From Coriaria nepalensis (taxonomy: Eukaryota; Streptophyta; Magnoliopsida; Cucurbitales; Coriariaceae), in assembly GCA_027186245.1 (NCBI GenBank), contig CP114493.1, positions 4,719,501-4,783,500 of the forward strand: a stretch of DNA of 64,000 nucleotides. The letters run 5' to 3'. The notes beneath the pieces were generated by a model. It was given only the letters and a program-made list of their open reading frames with translations. It had not been told where the DNA came from and did not search any database. The first letter of the stretch is position 1. Every line of letters starts with the position of its first letter. The translations under genes were made by a program, and so were the position numbers. Shown piece by piece: positions 53,809 through 64,000 of the stretch.

Positions 53809-55282
53809 CTAGCCACGTAACCATGTGTTCCTGTAAGATGAGTTGTCACGCAGAGAAGCATCATGGGGCTTGTATTCCATCACATAGCTGTGAGGAAGCT
53901 TTAAGTGCCGTTTGATTGCATCTCTCAAAGCCATGACTGCCTGCGATGACAAAAAGAGACCAAAAGTATGATATAACTGTCTTCAATGCCTAAGATGCGG
54001 AGCAAACAAACTACAAACCTGATGGTCCGAGGCATTACAGTTCCACACGCTCACAATGTCTTCATTGAAACGGATGCTTAGCACAGCACCACATATGTTG
54101 TCTCCATAATCTAGCTGGTCACCCACTAAAGCAAGAACCTATTTTCATATGCAGGAGATGTTTACATAAGAAAAAGTTCACTTTTCTTGCATAATAATTT
54201 GACTTCTTACTTTTTGGTAGGTTTTCGATAAGTGAATTTGACAATAAAAGAAAAAGACCAATCAAATGTCAAACAAACAGAACATTTGCTATCAGTTAAG
54301 AAGACTGATGAAAACAAAAAACCACTAGCTTCGTCGTCCAACAAAACGAACAATTGATTCAACTCAAAGTGAGAAGGGTTGAACTACAACTGTGAAATAC
54401 AATCAATAACAATAACTATAAATATCAGTGTATTCTGTTCCATTGGATTGATCTCCCTCTACAAGCACAACGGAAAATAGGACCCTTTTGTTCAAAAAAA
54501 TAGGTGAAAGATTCCAGCTAACTAAAATTTGGTCCAAGAGACCTACCATGTACCAATCACCCCACCCCATGCACCATCAACCTTGTACACTAAGGTAAGT
54601 GAAATAATGTATCGGAAGTGAAATAAGACTATCAACCTTAGACTCTAAGGTCAGAAAATAAATCTTACCAACCTTGGACTCTAACATGAGAATTAAGAAA
54701 CAGACTTCGTCCTTACCAGATCCTCCCAGAAGCGGCCCGAGACAACCTTTTTGAATCGTATTATCCACTTTCCACCATTGCAGTTAGCTGAGTCCTGAGA
54801 TTACAATGTATTCTCATCAAACATGCATGATGCTAGGCTTAATGTGAATTATAAATTTAATAAAAACGACAGCAGCACATTAAAAAATGGGCAAAGAGGA
54901 ATGCAAAGTAGTCTTTCATAGACACAAAATGTCAAGTCAGGGTTTAGATGCTACCTCCCATAATGGGCGGATTCCATCCCTGAAAAGATGCAAATCTGTT
55001 GGGCTCGGCAAAGAAGAAGGACGGGCCAGGTGGCAATAGCTTACCCAAAACCCTTCAACCTATATATACATAGCAGGGAGGAAAGGGGGAAATCATATAA
55101 CTATCCAAGTAAACAGAACTCGCTGCATGGATAAATGATGTACATGAAATGACATTCAAGTCCCCGAGAGTTGGAGAAAGTCATACCGTACTGAAGTCTA
55201 CAATCTTCTTTATATTGTCCTCATATGAAGTTTGAGTTCGAAGGCCAGGAGTTCGACGAGTGTACCAAAATACAAACTTTTG
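53809..55282 (-). CDS. nCBP: nCBP exons 2-6 (codons 69-244 and stop)
   Basis: This cluster holds the eIF4E core, with four introns of 127, 160, 578 and 78 bp between the five exons. Exon 2 follows the acceptor ACCAG at 55,283-55,287. Exon lengths are 96, 105, 78, 120 and 132 bp, all multiples of three. Confidence 0.93.
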
Positions 55283-58200
55283 CTGGTTTCAAGCATCATA
55301 GAAAATTTAGCATAGATTGCAAGACATTTTATTCTAGACAAAGAATGTGTTAGACCCTCAGTTATTAAGACTTATATTAGGCGGAATAGAACCTAATATA
55401 ATCGTTATTATTATGTTATAGTTATTATTATTATTAGTGAGGGCTATTTTAGTAATTAGTGATTAGTAGGTTAAGTAGCAGTTCTTGATTAGGGTTAGGG
55501 CATTGAGAATTTTGGAGAGTAGGAACTCTTAGGGAGAGACGGTCTACCTCTCGAATCGTAGACCAATCTATGTTCTTTTGATTGTTTCGGTTATTGAAGA
55601 ATAAAGTTTAGTCCGATTCGTAATTATCTAGACCGGGTCCTATCAAATTGGTATCAGAGCACTCAATCGACAATGGCTGCGAAGAAGGTAGAGGCACTTG
55701 AGGAGAAATTGGAGAGCGAAGTATCGGCGATTAAGACAACGATCGAAGAACACTTCTCAACCGTGCAACAACAGTTTTCGTCGCTGGAAGCTATGTTGAT
55801 GAAACTGACCGAGATGCAAGTTTAGTCATTGCCGAACCCCGATCAACCTACAGGCGGTCGGGCAGTAGGGGAAATCGAGGGAGAAGGCAGCCAGGGCTGT
55901 CGCGCAGGAGGCGAGCAGGCTGCAGGGGTAGAATCGAGGGCCGGCTGCGCCATGGGGGGCGCGGGTGTGGAAGGTCAGGTTAGAGGCGCCTTTGGGGGTG
56001 ACCCGAGTAACGGATTGAAGGCGGCAGCGCCACAGTGGGGGCCGACCGAAAGGGGTCAATTCCGACCAAGGGAAAACTGGACGGAATTCGCTGATTGGTC
56101 TAGGGGTGGAACCGCCGCTAGCAGCGGGGTAAGGACGCCAAGGGCAGATTTTAGGGTTCCGGCGGAACCCCCTTGGGCTGGGCAAGGGCAATATGCAACG
56201 GGGCAGGGCAGAATGTGGGCTGATCCGCAGATTCGCAAGCTGAAAATGCCGATCTTTGAAGGCGAGAATGCAACTGCATGGGTATATAGGGTGAAAAGAT
56301 ACTTCGCGGTTAACGGGCTGTCCGAGGAGGAAAAGTTACAAGCAACGGGCCTCTGTTTGGAGGGACCGGCGTTGTCATGGTTCCAATGGTGCGAGCATCG
56401 CCAACCCATTGGATCGTGGCCTGAATTCAAGCAACGGGTAAGGGTGAGGTTTCGGACCTCTCAAGATGGGGACTTGTACGAGCAGTTTTTGGCCCTTCGT
56501 CAAGAGGGGACAGTTTTGGAATATCGGGAGAAATTTGAGTTGCTTTCGGGCCCATTAACGGGTGTCTCGCCGGAGGTCTTAGAGGGGAATTTTCTAAAGG
56601 GGTTGAAGCCGGAAATTCGGGCAGCATTGAGATTGCTTCGGCCACAAGGATTGGGGGAATACATGAACTTGGCATTACAAGTGGAGGAGAAGAAAAATGC
56701 CAAAAAAGCAGTAAAAAACAGCACTAGCAGTATGGTTACAAAAGGATATTCCGGGAACTATAACGCCTAGACTCAAACCGTCACCGTTGGTAAGGAGGCT
56801 TCGGGAGAGAGGAGAGCCGGAAACCTCTCGGAGGGAAGTTTCAAGAGGTTGACGGAAACCGAGTTGGCGACTAAAAGAGCTAAGGGGTTGTGTTTTCATT
56901 GCGACGAGAAATTCATGCCCGGGCACCGTTGTAAGGAGAGGAGGCTCCAGGTGTTAATGGTCGATGATGAGGATGATGATGTGGTAGAAACGGACGAGGA
57001 GAGGGAGGAGGATTAAGTGCATCACCACCTAGACTTAGCGGAAGTGTCGCTTAATTTGGTGGTCGGATTTACTCCCTACCACACCATGAAGCTAAAAGGG
57101 GAAATTGGGGGGCAAAGCGTAGTGGTTCTTATTGATAGCGGGGCCACCCACAATTTCATCTCCAACCGAGTGATTCTGAACTTGGGCCTCAAACTGACGG
57201 ATACGCGATGCCACGGAATAACTCTAGGCACGAGTACTATGGTACGAAGTGCAGGAACCTGCAAGAACCTACGATTAGTGATGCAAGGGTTGGAAGTCAT
57301 TGACGACTTCTTGCCTTTAGACCTGGGCAGTTCGGATGTGATTCTGGGAATGAAATGGTTGAGTTCAATGGGTGAAATGACAGTAAACTGGAAGCTATTA
57401 AAAATGAAGTTTCGGAGCAAGGGGAAGACTGTGAGGCTAGAAGGGGATCCAAGTCTGTGTAAGACTCTAGTAGCCTTGAAAACGATACTGCAAACCATTG
57501 AGCACGAAGGACAAGGGTTCCTTATCGAGGTGAATCCGCAGATTGGTGGGGATCCGAAGGTGGGCAGCGAGGTTGAAAAGGCTGTGAAGGAGGTTGTGGA
57601 CAGATTTGGCGATGTGTTCAGGATGCCCGAAGGGCTGCCCCCAAAAAGGGATCACGAGCATGTTATAGTATTGAAAGAGGGGGTTTCACAGATTAGTGTG
57701 CGGTCTTATCGTTACCCGCAGGCTCAGAAGGATGAGATCGAGAGATTGGTGCACGAAATGTTAGAAGCCGGCATTATACAACCCAGTATGAGCCCATTCT
57801 CTAGCCCGGTTTTGTTGGTTAAGAAGAAAGACGGAAGTTGGCGGTTTTTGTGTGGATTATCGAGCCTTGAACAAGGGGACTGTACCGGATAAATTTCCTA
57901 TTCTGGTCATTGATGAACTGTTAATTGAGTTACACGGAGCTAGCATGTTCTCCAAATTAGATTTGAAATCGAGGTATCACCAAATTCGAATGCGGCGGGA
58001 AGATGCGGCCAAGACCGCTTTTCGAACTCACACAGGACATTATGAGTTCCTCGTGATGCCTTTTGGCCTCACCAATGCCCCGGCAACGTTTCAGTCACTC
58101 ATGAACAAGGTATTTCAGCCGTACTTGAGGAAGTTTGTGCTCGTCTTCTTTGACGACATCTTGATCTATAGCCGTTCTACCAAGGAGCATTTGGACCATT

Positions 58201-61200
58201 TGGCGGCCGTGTTGACGGAATTACGGGGTCAACAATTATATGCGAATGCGAAGAAGTGTACTTTCGGGCAAACTAGTGTTGAGTATTTGGGTCACATTGT
58301 TTCGGGTGAGGGGGTTTCGGCGGATCGAGCCAAGGTTGCGGCAATGTTAGATTGGTCGAGACCGAGGACACTCAAGGGGTTGAGGGGATTTTTAGGTTTG
58401 ACCGGATATTACCGGAAATTTGTCAAGGGGTATGGCACGATAGCGTGGCCAGTAACAGATCAACTCAAAAAAGATAATTTCCGTTGGGACGAATTGGCAA
58501 CTGAGGCTTTTGGAAGAATTAAAGCGAGCAATGGCTAGTGTTCCGATTCTCGCATTGCCGGACTTCACCGTGACTTTCGTCGTGGAAACCGATGCCTCCG
58601 GCTATGGTTAGGGGCTGTCCTCATGCAAAATCAGCGACCGATAGCATATTTCAGTCAGGTTTTGACAGCGCGTGTCCGCCGTAAGTCTGTTTATGAACTC
58701 GAGCTCATGGCTATTGTGTTCGCGGTCCAAAAATGGAGACTGTATCTGCTAGGACGGAGGTTTGTAATCCGCACAGATCAGAGAAGCTTGAAATACCTAT
58801 TGGAACAGCGCATGGTTGCCGAGGATCATCAACGCTGGCTGTCCAAACTGTTGGGCTATGATTTTGAGATACAATATCGTCCGGGACAGGACAATAAGGC
58901 TGCAGATGCGCTGTCCAGGCGCGTAGATAGACCCCAATTAGCGGCAATATCGATTCCTCGGGTATTAGATGTCACGGACCTTGAGTCGGAAGCGACGGCG
59001 GATTCCGATTTGCACAAGATTAGAGAGGCGGTTCAACGGGGCAATGATGGGTATCCCGACTACACGGTTGTGGGGGGGCAGCTTCGTTACCAAGGGCGCA
59101 TCGTGATTCCGAAATCGTCGGTGCACATACCGCGAATGTTACACGAGATCCATGGTAGTGCAATCAGGGGACACTCTGGGGTATTAAAAACTTATAAGCG
59201 CTTGGCGGCGGAATTGTATTGGGGGGGTATGAAGAAAGATGTGGAGCGTTTTGTGGCACGTTGTGAAGTTTGCCAACGAACCAAGTATGCGGCTATGTCC
59301 CCGGCGGGATTACTCCAACTTCTACCGCTGCCCCAAAAGGTATGGGAGGAAGTGAGTATGGCCTTTATTGACGGGTTACCGAGATCGGAAGGCTATACCG
59401 TCATTTTGGTGGTAGTTGACCGTCTTAGCAAGTTGCACATTTTGTGCCGCTTAGGCACCCGTACATAGCTTTGACCGTAGCCACGGCTTTCATGAGAGAT
59501 ATCGTCCGCCTACACGGGGTGCCGGAGGCCATTGTATCCGATCGCGACAAAGTTTTTTTGAGCCAATTTGGAAGGAACTATTTCGGCTACAAGGGACGGC
59601 GTTGAAGCGGAGTTCCACCTATCACCCCCAAACGGATGGTCAGACTGAAGTTGTTAATCGCTGTTTGGAGACATACTTGCGGTGTTTCGGGTCGGATACC
59701 CCTCGACTTTGGGCTAAGTGGTTGGCATGGGCCGAGTACTGGTACAACACATCCTTTCACACAGCCTCGCAGACCACTCCATTCCGCATCCTTTACGGGC
59801 GAGATCCGCCTCCATTGATCCGTTATGGATGTAGCACCACCTCGGTCTCACAAGTGGAGCAATATTTAGAGGCGAGGGATGATTATTTAGAGGAGTTAAA
59901 GGGGCACTTGGCGAAGGCTCAGAAGCAAATGAAATTGGAGGCCGATAAGCATCGGCGGGAGGTTCATTTTGGAGTGGGAGATTGGGTTTTCTTGAAGCTT
60001 AGGCCATACCGGCAGAAATCCGTAGCGAGGAGGCGGAATGAGAAATTATCAGCACGCTATTTTGGGCCTTACGAAGTGGCTGCGCGGATCGGGGCAGTAG
60101 CCTATCGGATTGCGTTACCGACCACGACAGCAATTCATCCGGTTTTCCATGTATCTCAGCTCCACAAGGCAATTGAAACTCACATGGCCTCTCCGACACT
60201 TCCACCGAATTTGACAGCAGATATGGAGGTGGTGTTGGAACCGGAGGAGCTATGTGGGGTTAGGCAAGGGACGTTGGGACCGAAAGCTCCATTGGATGTG
60301 TTGATTAAGTGGAAGGATATGCCGCTCCACGATGCCACATGGGAAACATACTCTTCCATCACACAACAGTTTCCAGACTTATATTAGGAGGGGAGTAAGG
60401 TTAAGACCCTCGATTATTAAGACTTATATTAGGCGGAATAAAACCTAATATAATCGTTATTATTATGTTATAGTTATTATTATTATTAGTGAGGGCAATT
60501 TTAGTAATTAGTGATTAGTAGGTTAAGTAGCAGTTCTTGATTAGGGTTAGGGCATTGAGAATTTTGGAGAGTAGAAACTCCTAGGGAGAGATGGTCTACC
60601 TCTCGAATCGTAGACCAATCTATGTTCTTTTGATTGTTTCAGTTATTGAAGAATAAAGTTTAGTCCTATTCGTAATTATCTAGACCGGGTCCTATCAGAA
60701 TGCTAGCAAACATAAACAAGGTTTCCTAGAACATGAATCATGCTAGATTCTAAACCATTCATCGTAGAAAAAGAAAACATGAAACTTTGGTACAGGACTT
60801 TAATAGGCTATATAGATTTGGGATGCAATGCCAGCCAAGGTGATTAGCATCACTGACATGTTAAAAAGAAATTGAAAACAATTATCCATCCAACCTAGTT
60901 AAGGATCTAAGGGAACTCAACGGCTTAAAAAATGTCGTATATCCATTAAAGTGATACCAAACTTACTTGATCATAAATGTAATATATGTTTCTACTATCA
61001 TAAAGCAACTTTATGTTCTTCCTCGTCTCAGTCTCTTATCCACCAACAATTCATTCATGTAGTCAATGCTCACCAATCCCCATTGAGCCTACATACATAT
61101 ATTTATATGTTTCTTTATCTGTTGATGTATGTTTCACACATTTTTTCATTTCATTATGTTGCTACCACTGCCGCTCACTCCTAGAACATCTCGAGTATTA

Positions 61201-63542
61201 AATCACATCTCATTCCTCCATCTTATTTCTTTCACTTGAAGACCATGGTCAATAATCTTCCAGTCTTTCTCCATAGGCATAGCTTAGTCTCTCCCACATA
61301 TCTTCAGGGCCCTTCTTGCCTGAGAGAAGGCTCTTGAATAATTGTCTACTCAAGGTCCATGAAGAATAGATGATTAATCACTTAAGTTCAATTGTTATGG
61401 AGTACATAAGCTTTTCTTTTCCTATTCAGGACGAAAACTGATGAGATACCTCTGAAATACATTGGTGTAATAAAAATGAAGCAAACTGCTATGATGGGCA
61501 TAGCCTCAGTAACTATTACAGGATAATAAGTTCACCCAAACATTTCTTTTCAACTATGACCATAATTATGATTCATTATGAGTTCATCATTACAACCAAC
61601 CAATCACTATATCACTCATCATTCTTCGGTCTATCATTATAGAAAACTTGAGAATGGGATCATGAGAAGTTGACTAAAACAGATTCCCCTTCCAATTTAC
61701 TAATAGATAAAGACAGGTTGGAAACCATTTGGCCATAGTCTTTTGGAGGTAAGCCTACCTTGGGGATATTCTCATAGTTTAGCCAAAGAACAATAATGCA
61801 TGTGCAGAGTAGCTTTTGTCATATAGTGTCTAAATTTTAGGTCATTTCTTTGGCTCTCTCAAATTTCTCCATTTTGAATTGTCACACAGAATCACATAGA
61901 CATAAGCAAGGATTACTTTGCTGTGCTGTTGGAGGATGGAAGAAAGATTCCACATGTTGCAGCCAGCAAAAATATAGATAGCACGACTTGCAGAAGCAAT
62001 ATATATTTTTCAGTTTGTAAATAAAAAGGTCTTATCTCAAAGCATGCCTAATGGAAAGGGAATGGTACCATTTATCTGAACCCTGTCTACTCACCTAATG
62101 CGAGAAAGGAATAATGTTGTTCGCACCCCCACGGAAATAGATTTTGAAGAAAATGACCACAACCACAGATAAGAAAACTAACAAAAGAAATTAAACCAGT
62201 GTCCAGTTATTATTTTTAGTTACAATACATTCTGATAACATTCCATCATAGTGTGGATTCTCTCAAACCCTTTCATGGAAACAAGTACTTAGTTAAACAT
62301 CAATGTATTTGTGCTACCTAGTACTAAAATTCCTCTATATTCATGCTTTCATATCATGGGTTTACGTCAACAGCATGAAATAGGCCATACAACCCACAGC
62401 TACAATGCAACATAAATGCAGACCAAGATTGAACAACACTTATTATAAAAAGAGAAAAAGAAAAAATTATTTGAGGACACAACCAGGTTAATGTTGCTCC
62501 TTCTGTCCTTGTTTGTAGGATTTATAAACATGAGCATCCTATGGATGTCACAGCCTTGACCAAAAAAAGTACAACATATTGCATCTGAAGGAATTCATGT
62601 CTTGAACCTTAACATGGGAGAGCAACTGACAATTTTCCCTCCTCTATCTTTAACAAGATGGCTTTTTATTATCTGGTATAAAAAATTATTAGGTGCAGCT
62701 AGAAGCCTGAAGAGGTATGTGAGTGAAAAGTACAATCCTTAAATTTTCCATAAGTTAGCTTTGTAGCCCAGGTCCATTTATTAACTAGAGTCGTTTCTTT
62801 CTCCCCAAATCAAAAAAGAAAATCAATAGAAAAGCGACAAATACAATTTAATAACCATTATTAGGATTTTAGACAAAATTCAGCACATATGAGCCAGCAC
62901 TCACCGAAACGAAATAAGAACCATGATCGTAGGTCCCACTCAAACACCGTCTACCTCAGCTTTCAGTAAGACTAATAAGCACAATGCTGCAAGTGTGCTT
63001 TCAGAATTCTTAACCTGGATTCTCAGAACTCACCCGTATTAATTTATAATTTCTTGTATACTACTTTGCTAGTACAGTTGTACAGTACCTTTAGAAACGA
63101 AGTTCAGAAAATGTTCTAGATTTTCCGCCTTAAACCGTATATTTATCATCACTTAAGAAAAATAAAATTAAGCAGAAGAGGACATGACTTTTCTGTAGCA
63201 AATTCCCCAAAAAAATAAAAATAAAACACAGAAATTTATTTTAAGCAGCATAAATTCCACACCAACAAAACAAACCTCGAAATCCAGATCCATATTACAC
63301 AAGAATATTTTATGCGACAGTAAGAAAAAGAGAGTTACCTTGAGGGGATGGAGTCCAGCTTTGAGGACGTGACCTACGCGCTCACGAAAATCGTCGGCTT
63401 CTTTAAAGTTAGTATTGCTATCGCTACTGCTATTATGAGCAACGCCTGACTGAGAAGAAGAATCGACAACTGTTTGTACACTATTTCCATTGTTCTCACC
63501 GTTCGGACTCTCCGATTCCTTCTTCTCCGCAACCAACTCCAT
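53809..63542 (-). CDS. nCBP: nCBP: class II eIF4E (4EHP-like) mRNA cap-binding protein, six exons
   Basis: Binds the 5' cap of mRNA in the cytoplasm; class II eIF4E proteins are divergent relatives of the translation factor eIF4E. Exons on the minus strand are 63,542-63,339, 55,282-55,187, 55,059-54,955, 54,794-54,717, 54,138-54,019 and 53,940-53,809. All junctions are in phase 0 with GT...AG introns, and the joined frame is 244 codons ending TAG. Residues 1-60 are a Ser/Asn-rich, poorly conserved tail; the eIF4E fold follows. Family landmarks are [12 protein letters not shown] (74-81), GFW (103-105), RPLWE (131-135), GGKWIIRF (142-149), RFWEDL (156-161), [14 protein letters not shown] and [11 protein letters not shown]. 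Trp134 corresponds to cap-stacking Trp102 of eIF4E, and Tyr88 stands where class I has Trp56, the diagnostic class II change. The start is the first ATG of an open exon of fitting length. Intron 1 is 8,056 bp because it holds a chromovirus. No disabling change was found. Confidence 0.95.
55343..55347. repeat. Left 5-bp target-site duplication of the chromovirus
   Basis: GAATG directly before the 5' LTR (TGTTAG...); matches 60,698-60,702. Confidence 0.9.
55348..55645 (+). repeat. 5' LTR
   Basis: It begins TGTTAGACCC and ends GGGTCCTATCA, giving the standard TG...CA ends. AATAAA at 55,600-55,605 is a candidate polyadenylation signal, and the ATTATTATTATTATTAG region is AT-rich as in promoter parts of LTRs. 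Confidence 0.93.
55649..55660 (+). other. Primer-binding site, tRNA-Met type
   Basis: TGGTATCAGAGC, three bases after the 5' LTR, is the usual plant sequence complementary to the 3' end of initiator tRNA-Met and would prime minus-strand DNA synthesis. Confidence 0.93.
55673..57016 (+). pseudogene. gag region of the chromovirus (capsid and zinc knuckle), with stops
   Basis: ATG at 55,673 opens a 50-codon coiled-coil-like leader ([20 protein letters not shown]), closed by TAG at 55,823-55,825. The same frame continues to 56,770. The capsid-like part ([20 protein letters not shown] ... GPALSWFQW) lies at about 56,238-56,400. After another TAG at 56,768-56,770 the frame reaches a CCHC zinc knuckle, [14 protein letters not shown], near 56,890-56,935, and an acidic tail ending in TAA at 57,014-57,016. 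The family protein packages the element RNA. Antisense open frames here are GC-rich shadows. Confidence 0.9.
57017..60387 (+). pseudogene. pol region of the chromovirus: PR, RT, RNase H, INT and chromodomain, frameshifted
   Basis: The order is: aspartic protease with [11 protein letters not shown] (DSG at 57,133-57,141); reverse transcriptase at about 57,690-58,290 with [10 protein letters not shown] near 58,143-58,172; RNase H with VETDASGYG near 58,580 and [20 protein letters not shown] near 58,690; integrase zinc finger ([10 protein letters not shown] ... CEVCQ) at 59,150-59,280 and core through [13 protein letters not shown] (59,625-59,665); C-terminal [13 protein letters not shown]; chromodomain [15 protein letters not shown] at about 60,300-60,345. 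Frame breaks are seen near 57,850, 58,512, 58,608, 59,440 and 59,570. The product would normally be one polyprotein; here it cannot be. Confidence 0.92.
60386..60398 (+). other. Polypurine tract
   Basis: AGGAGGGGAGTAA lies immediately upstream of the 3' LTR, where plus-strand priming occurs in LTR retrotransposons. Confidence 0.8.
60399..60697 (+). repeat. 3' LTR
   Basis: It aligns over its full length with 55,348-55,645. The start is GGTTAAGACCC instead of TGTTAGACCC (one substitution and one inserted A), so the terminal TG is altered. Other differences include CTCAG to CTCGA, GAATAGAACC to GAATAAAACC, and TCCGATT to TCCTATT. Confidence 0.93.
60698..60702. repeat. Right 5-bp target-site duplication of the chromovirus
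   Basis: GAATG directly after the 3' LTR (...CCTATCA); matches 55,343-55,347. Confidence 0.9.
63339..63542 (-). CDS. nCBP: nCBP exon 1 (codons 1-68)
   Basis: This exon encodes the low-complexity N-terminal extension and ends with HPLK, the usual beginning of the eIF4E core, directly before the donor GTAACTC. It is 8 kb from exon 2, so automatic annotation may separate it from the rest of the gene. Confidence 0.9.
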
Positions 63543-64000
63543 CTTCGGTTTTTCTATTATCTTCGCAATTTGCTCTCTGACTGGGAAAGAGGAAAGGGAA
63601 ATCGGAGGTCAAGGTGATTCCTTCTGTTTAACGGACAAGCGTAGGGTTAAATGAGCGTTGGGCGGAGCGTCCCTGAAATTCAGATAATGGTATTGGTATT
63701 ATTGGCGATAGTATTTTGTAAACTAGTTTAATTATTTTTCCATATTTTATTGACTAAAAATACTATAAGGTAATGAATTATATGTTCGTTATATTTTTTC
63801 TATATTTTAATAATTAAGTTGAGATGTCAAATAAGTTTGATCTGTATGAACAGTCTAAAATTATTTAGAAAGAAATTTATACTGCATTGTATTATTGTTA
63901 TAAAATAGTATCCATAAAGTAAGATTAAATTAGGATATAAATTAATTTAGGCATTGCAAACGAATATAAGAAATTACTTTGATATAATATTTAGAGGTTG
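63543..64000 (-). promoter_or_regulatory. Presumed nCBP 5' leader and promoter region
   Basis: This stretch is upstream of the nCBP start codon on the minus strand. The first 60-100 bases are CT/GA-rich, like a plant 5' leader; the rest is AT-rich. No single TATA box or transcription start could be chosen with confidence. Confidence 0.4.

Larger units (their letters stand above)
55348..60697 (+). mobile_element. Ty3/gypsy chromovirus LTR retrotransposon, complete ends, coding-dead, 5.35 kb
   Basis: Two LTRs (298 and 299 bp), a primer-binding site, Gag, protease, reverse transcriptase, RNase H, integrase, a C-terminal chromodomain and a polypurine tract occur in canonical Ty3/gypsy order, flanked by GAATG on both sides (55,343-55,347 and 60,698-60,702). 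Integrase follows RNase H, which excludes Ty1/copia. The chromodomain, short LTRs and total length fit the Reina clade of plant chromoviruses; that assignment is inference. The LTRs differ by about ten substitutions and one indel by eye (3-4%), so insertion is not very recent. Several stops and frameshifts break the reading frame. It lies antisense to nCBP inside its intron 1. Confidence 0.95.
55283..63338 (-). other. nCBP intron 1, 8,056 bp, interrupted by a chromovirus
   Basis: The donor is GTAACTC and the acceptor ACCAG. Without the 5,350-bp element and one copy of its 5-bp duplication, the intron would be 2,701 bp. The part from 60,703 to 63,338 holds no other recognised gene. A short protein-like minus-strand stretch near 61,215-61,330 ([20 protein letters not shown]) was not assigned. 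Confidence 0.9.

Noticed and set aside
55826..57661. Several long minus-strand frames opposite the chromovirus gag/pol
   Set aside because: They are GC-rich shadows of real + strand Gag, protease and RT domains.
61200..61330. Possible small minus-strand exon ([20 protein letters not shown])
   Set aside because: It looks protein-like but has no start, no convincing splice sites and no recognised family; left as intronic sequence of nCBP.

Overview
The window looks like nuclear DNA of a dicot plant. The evidence is spliced GT-AG genes of plant type (a class II eIF4E/nCBP gene and a five-exon alpha-tubulin pseudogene), plant transposon families (LINE, hAT, Ty3/gypsy chromovirus, a DUF1985-type element) and a very large tandem satellite. 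No species can be named from the sequence. The setting resembles a heterochromatic, possibly pericentromeric border, but nothing here proves centromere function.

Layout. Positions 1 to about 30,997 are one uninterrupted head-to-tail satellite array of a monomer of about 142 bp, roughly 215-220 copies, all in one orientation and running off the left edge. It is a mosaic of local higher-order repeats: a 3-mer of about 410 bp, a 5-6-mer of 0.7-0.86 kb, a block of 2.1-2.2 kb, a block of 1.1-1.2 kb and a 4-mer of 566 bp. One monomer carries a nested 27/36-bp minisatellite. The array stops abruptly at a 5'-truncated, decayed LINE (about 30,998-33,830). AT-rich DNA follows, then a 3.1-kb decayed hAT element (35,447-38,568) with terminal inverted repeats and an imperfect 8-bp target duplication. 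Next is a minus-strand alpha-tubulin pseudogene (39,014-41,601) that keeps all its introns but has two frameshifts and a nonsense codon.

From about 43.4 to 53.3 kb, clusters of short, partly palindromic motifs (AGACCGAG / CTCGGTCT) surround a decayed DUF1985-like coding region. This is probably a large, poorly characterised transposable element or a nest of related copies. It contains a 70-bp minisatellite, a 161-bp exon/intron-like duplication and a short minus-strand retroposed insertion with a perfect 13-bp target duplication.

The one apparently intact gene is nCBP, a class II eIF4E cap-binding protein, on the minus strand from 63,542 to 53,809: six exons, 244 codons, all introns GT-AG. 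Its first intron (8,056 bp) holds a complete but coding-dead 5,350-bp chromovirus (55,348-60,697) in the opposite orientation, with two LTRs of about 298 bp, a tRNA-Met-type primer site, a polypurine tract and a 5-bp GAATG target duplication. The genes do not form an operon or pathway; the window is a gene-poor repeat border with one conserved translation-factor gene at its right end.
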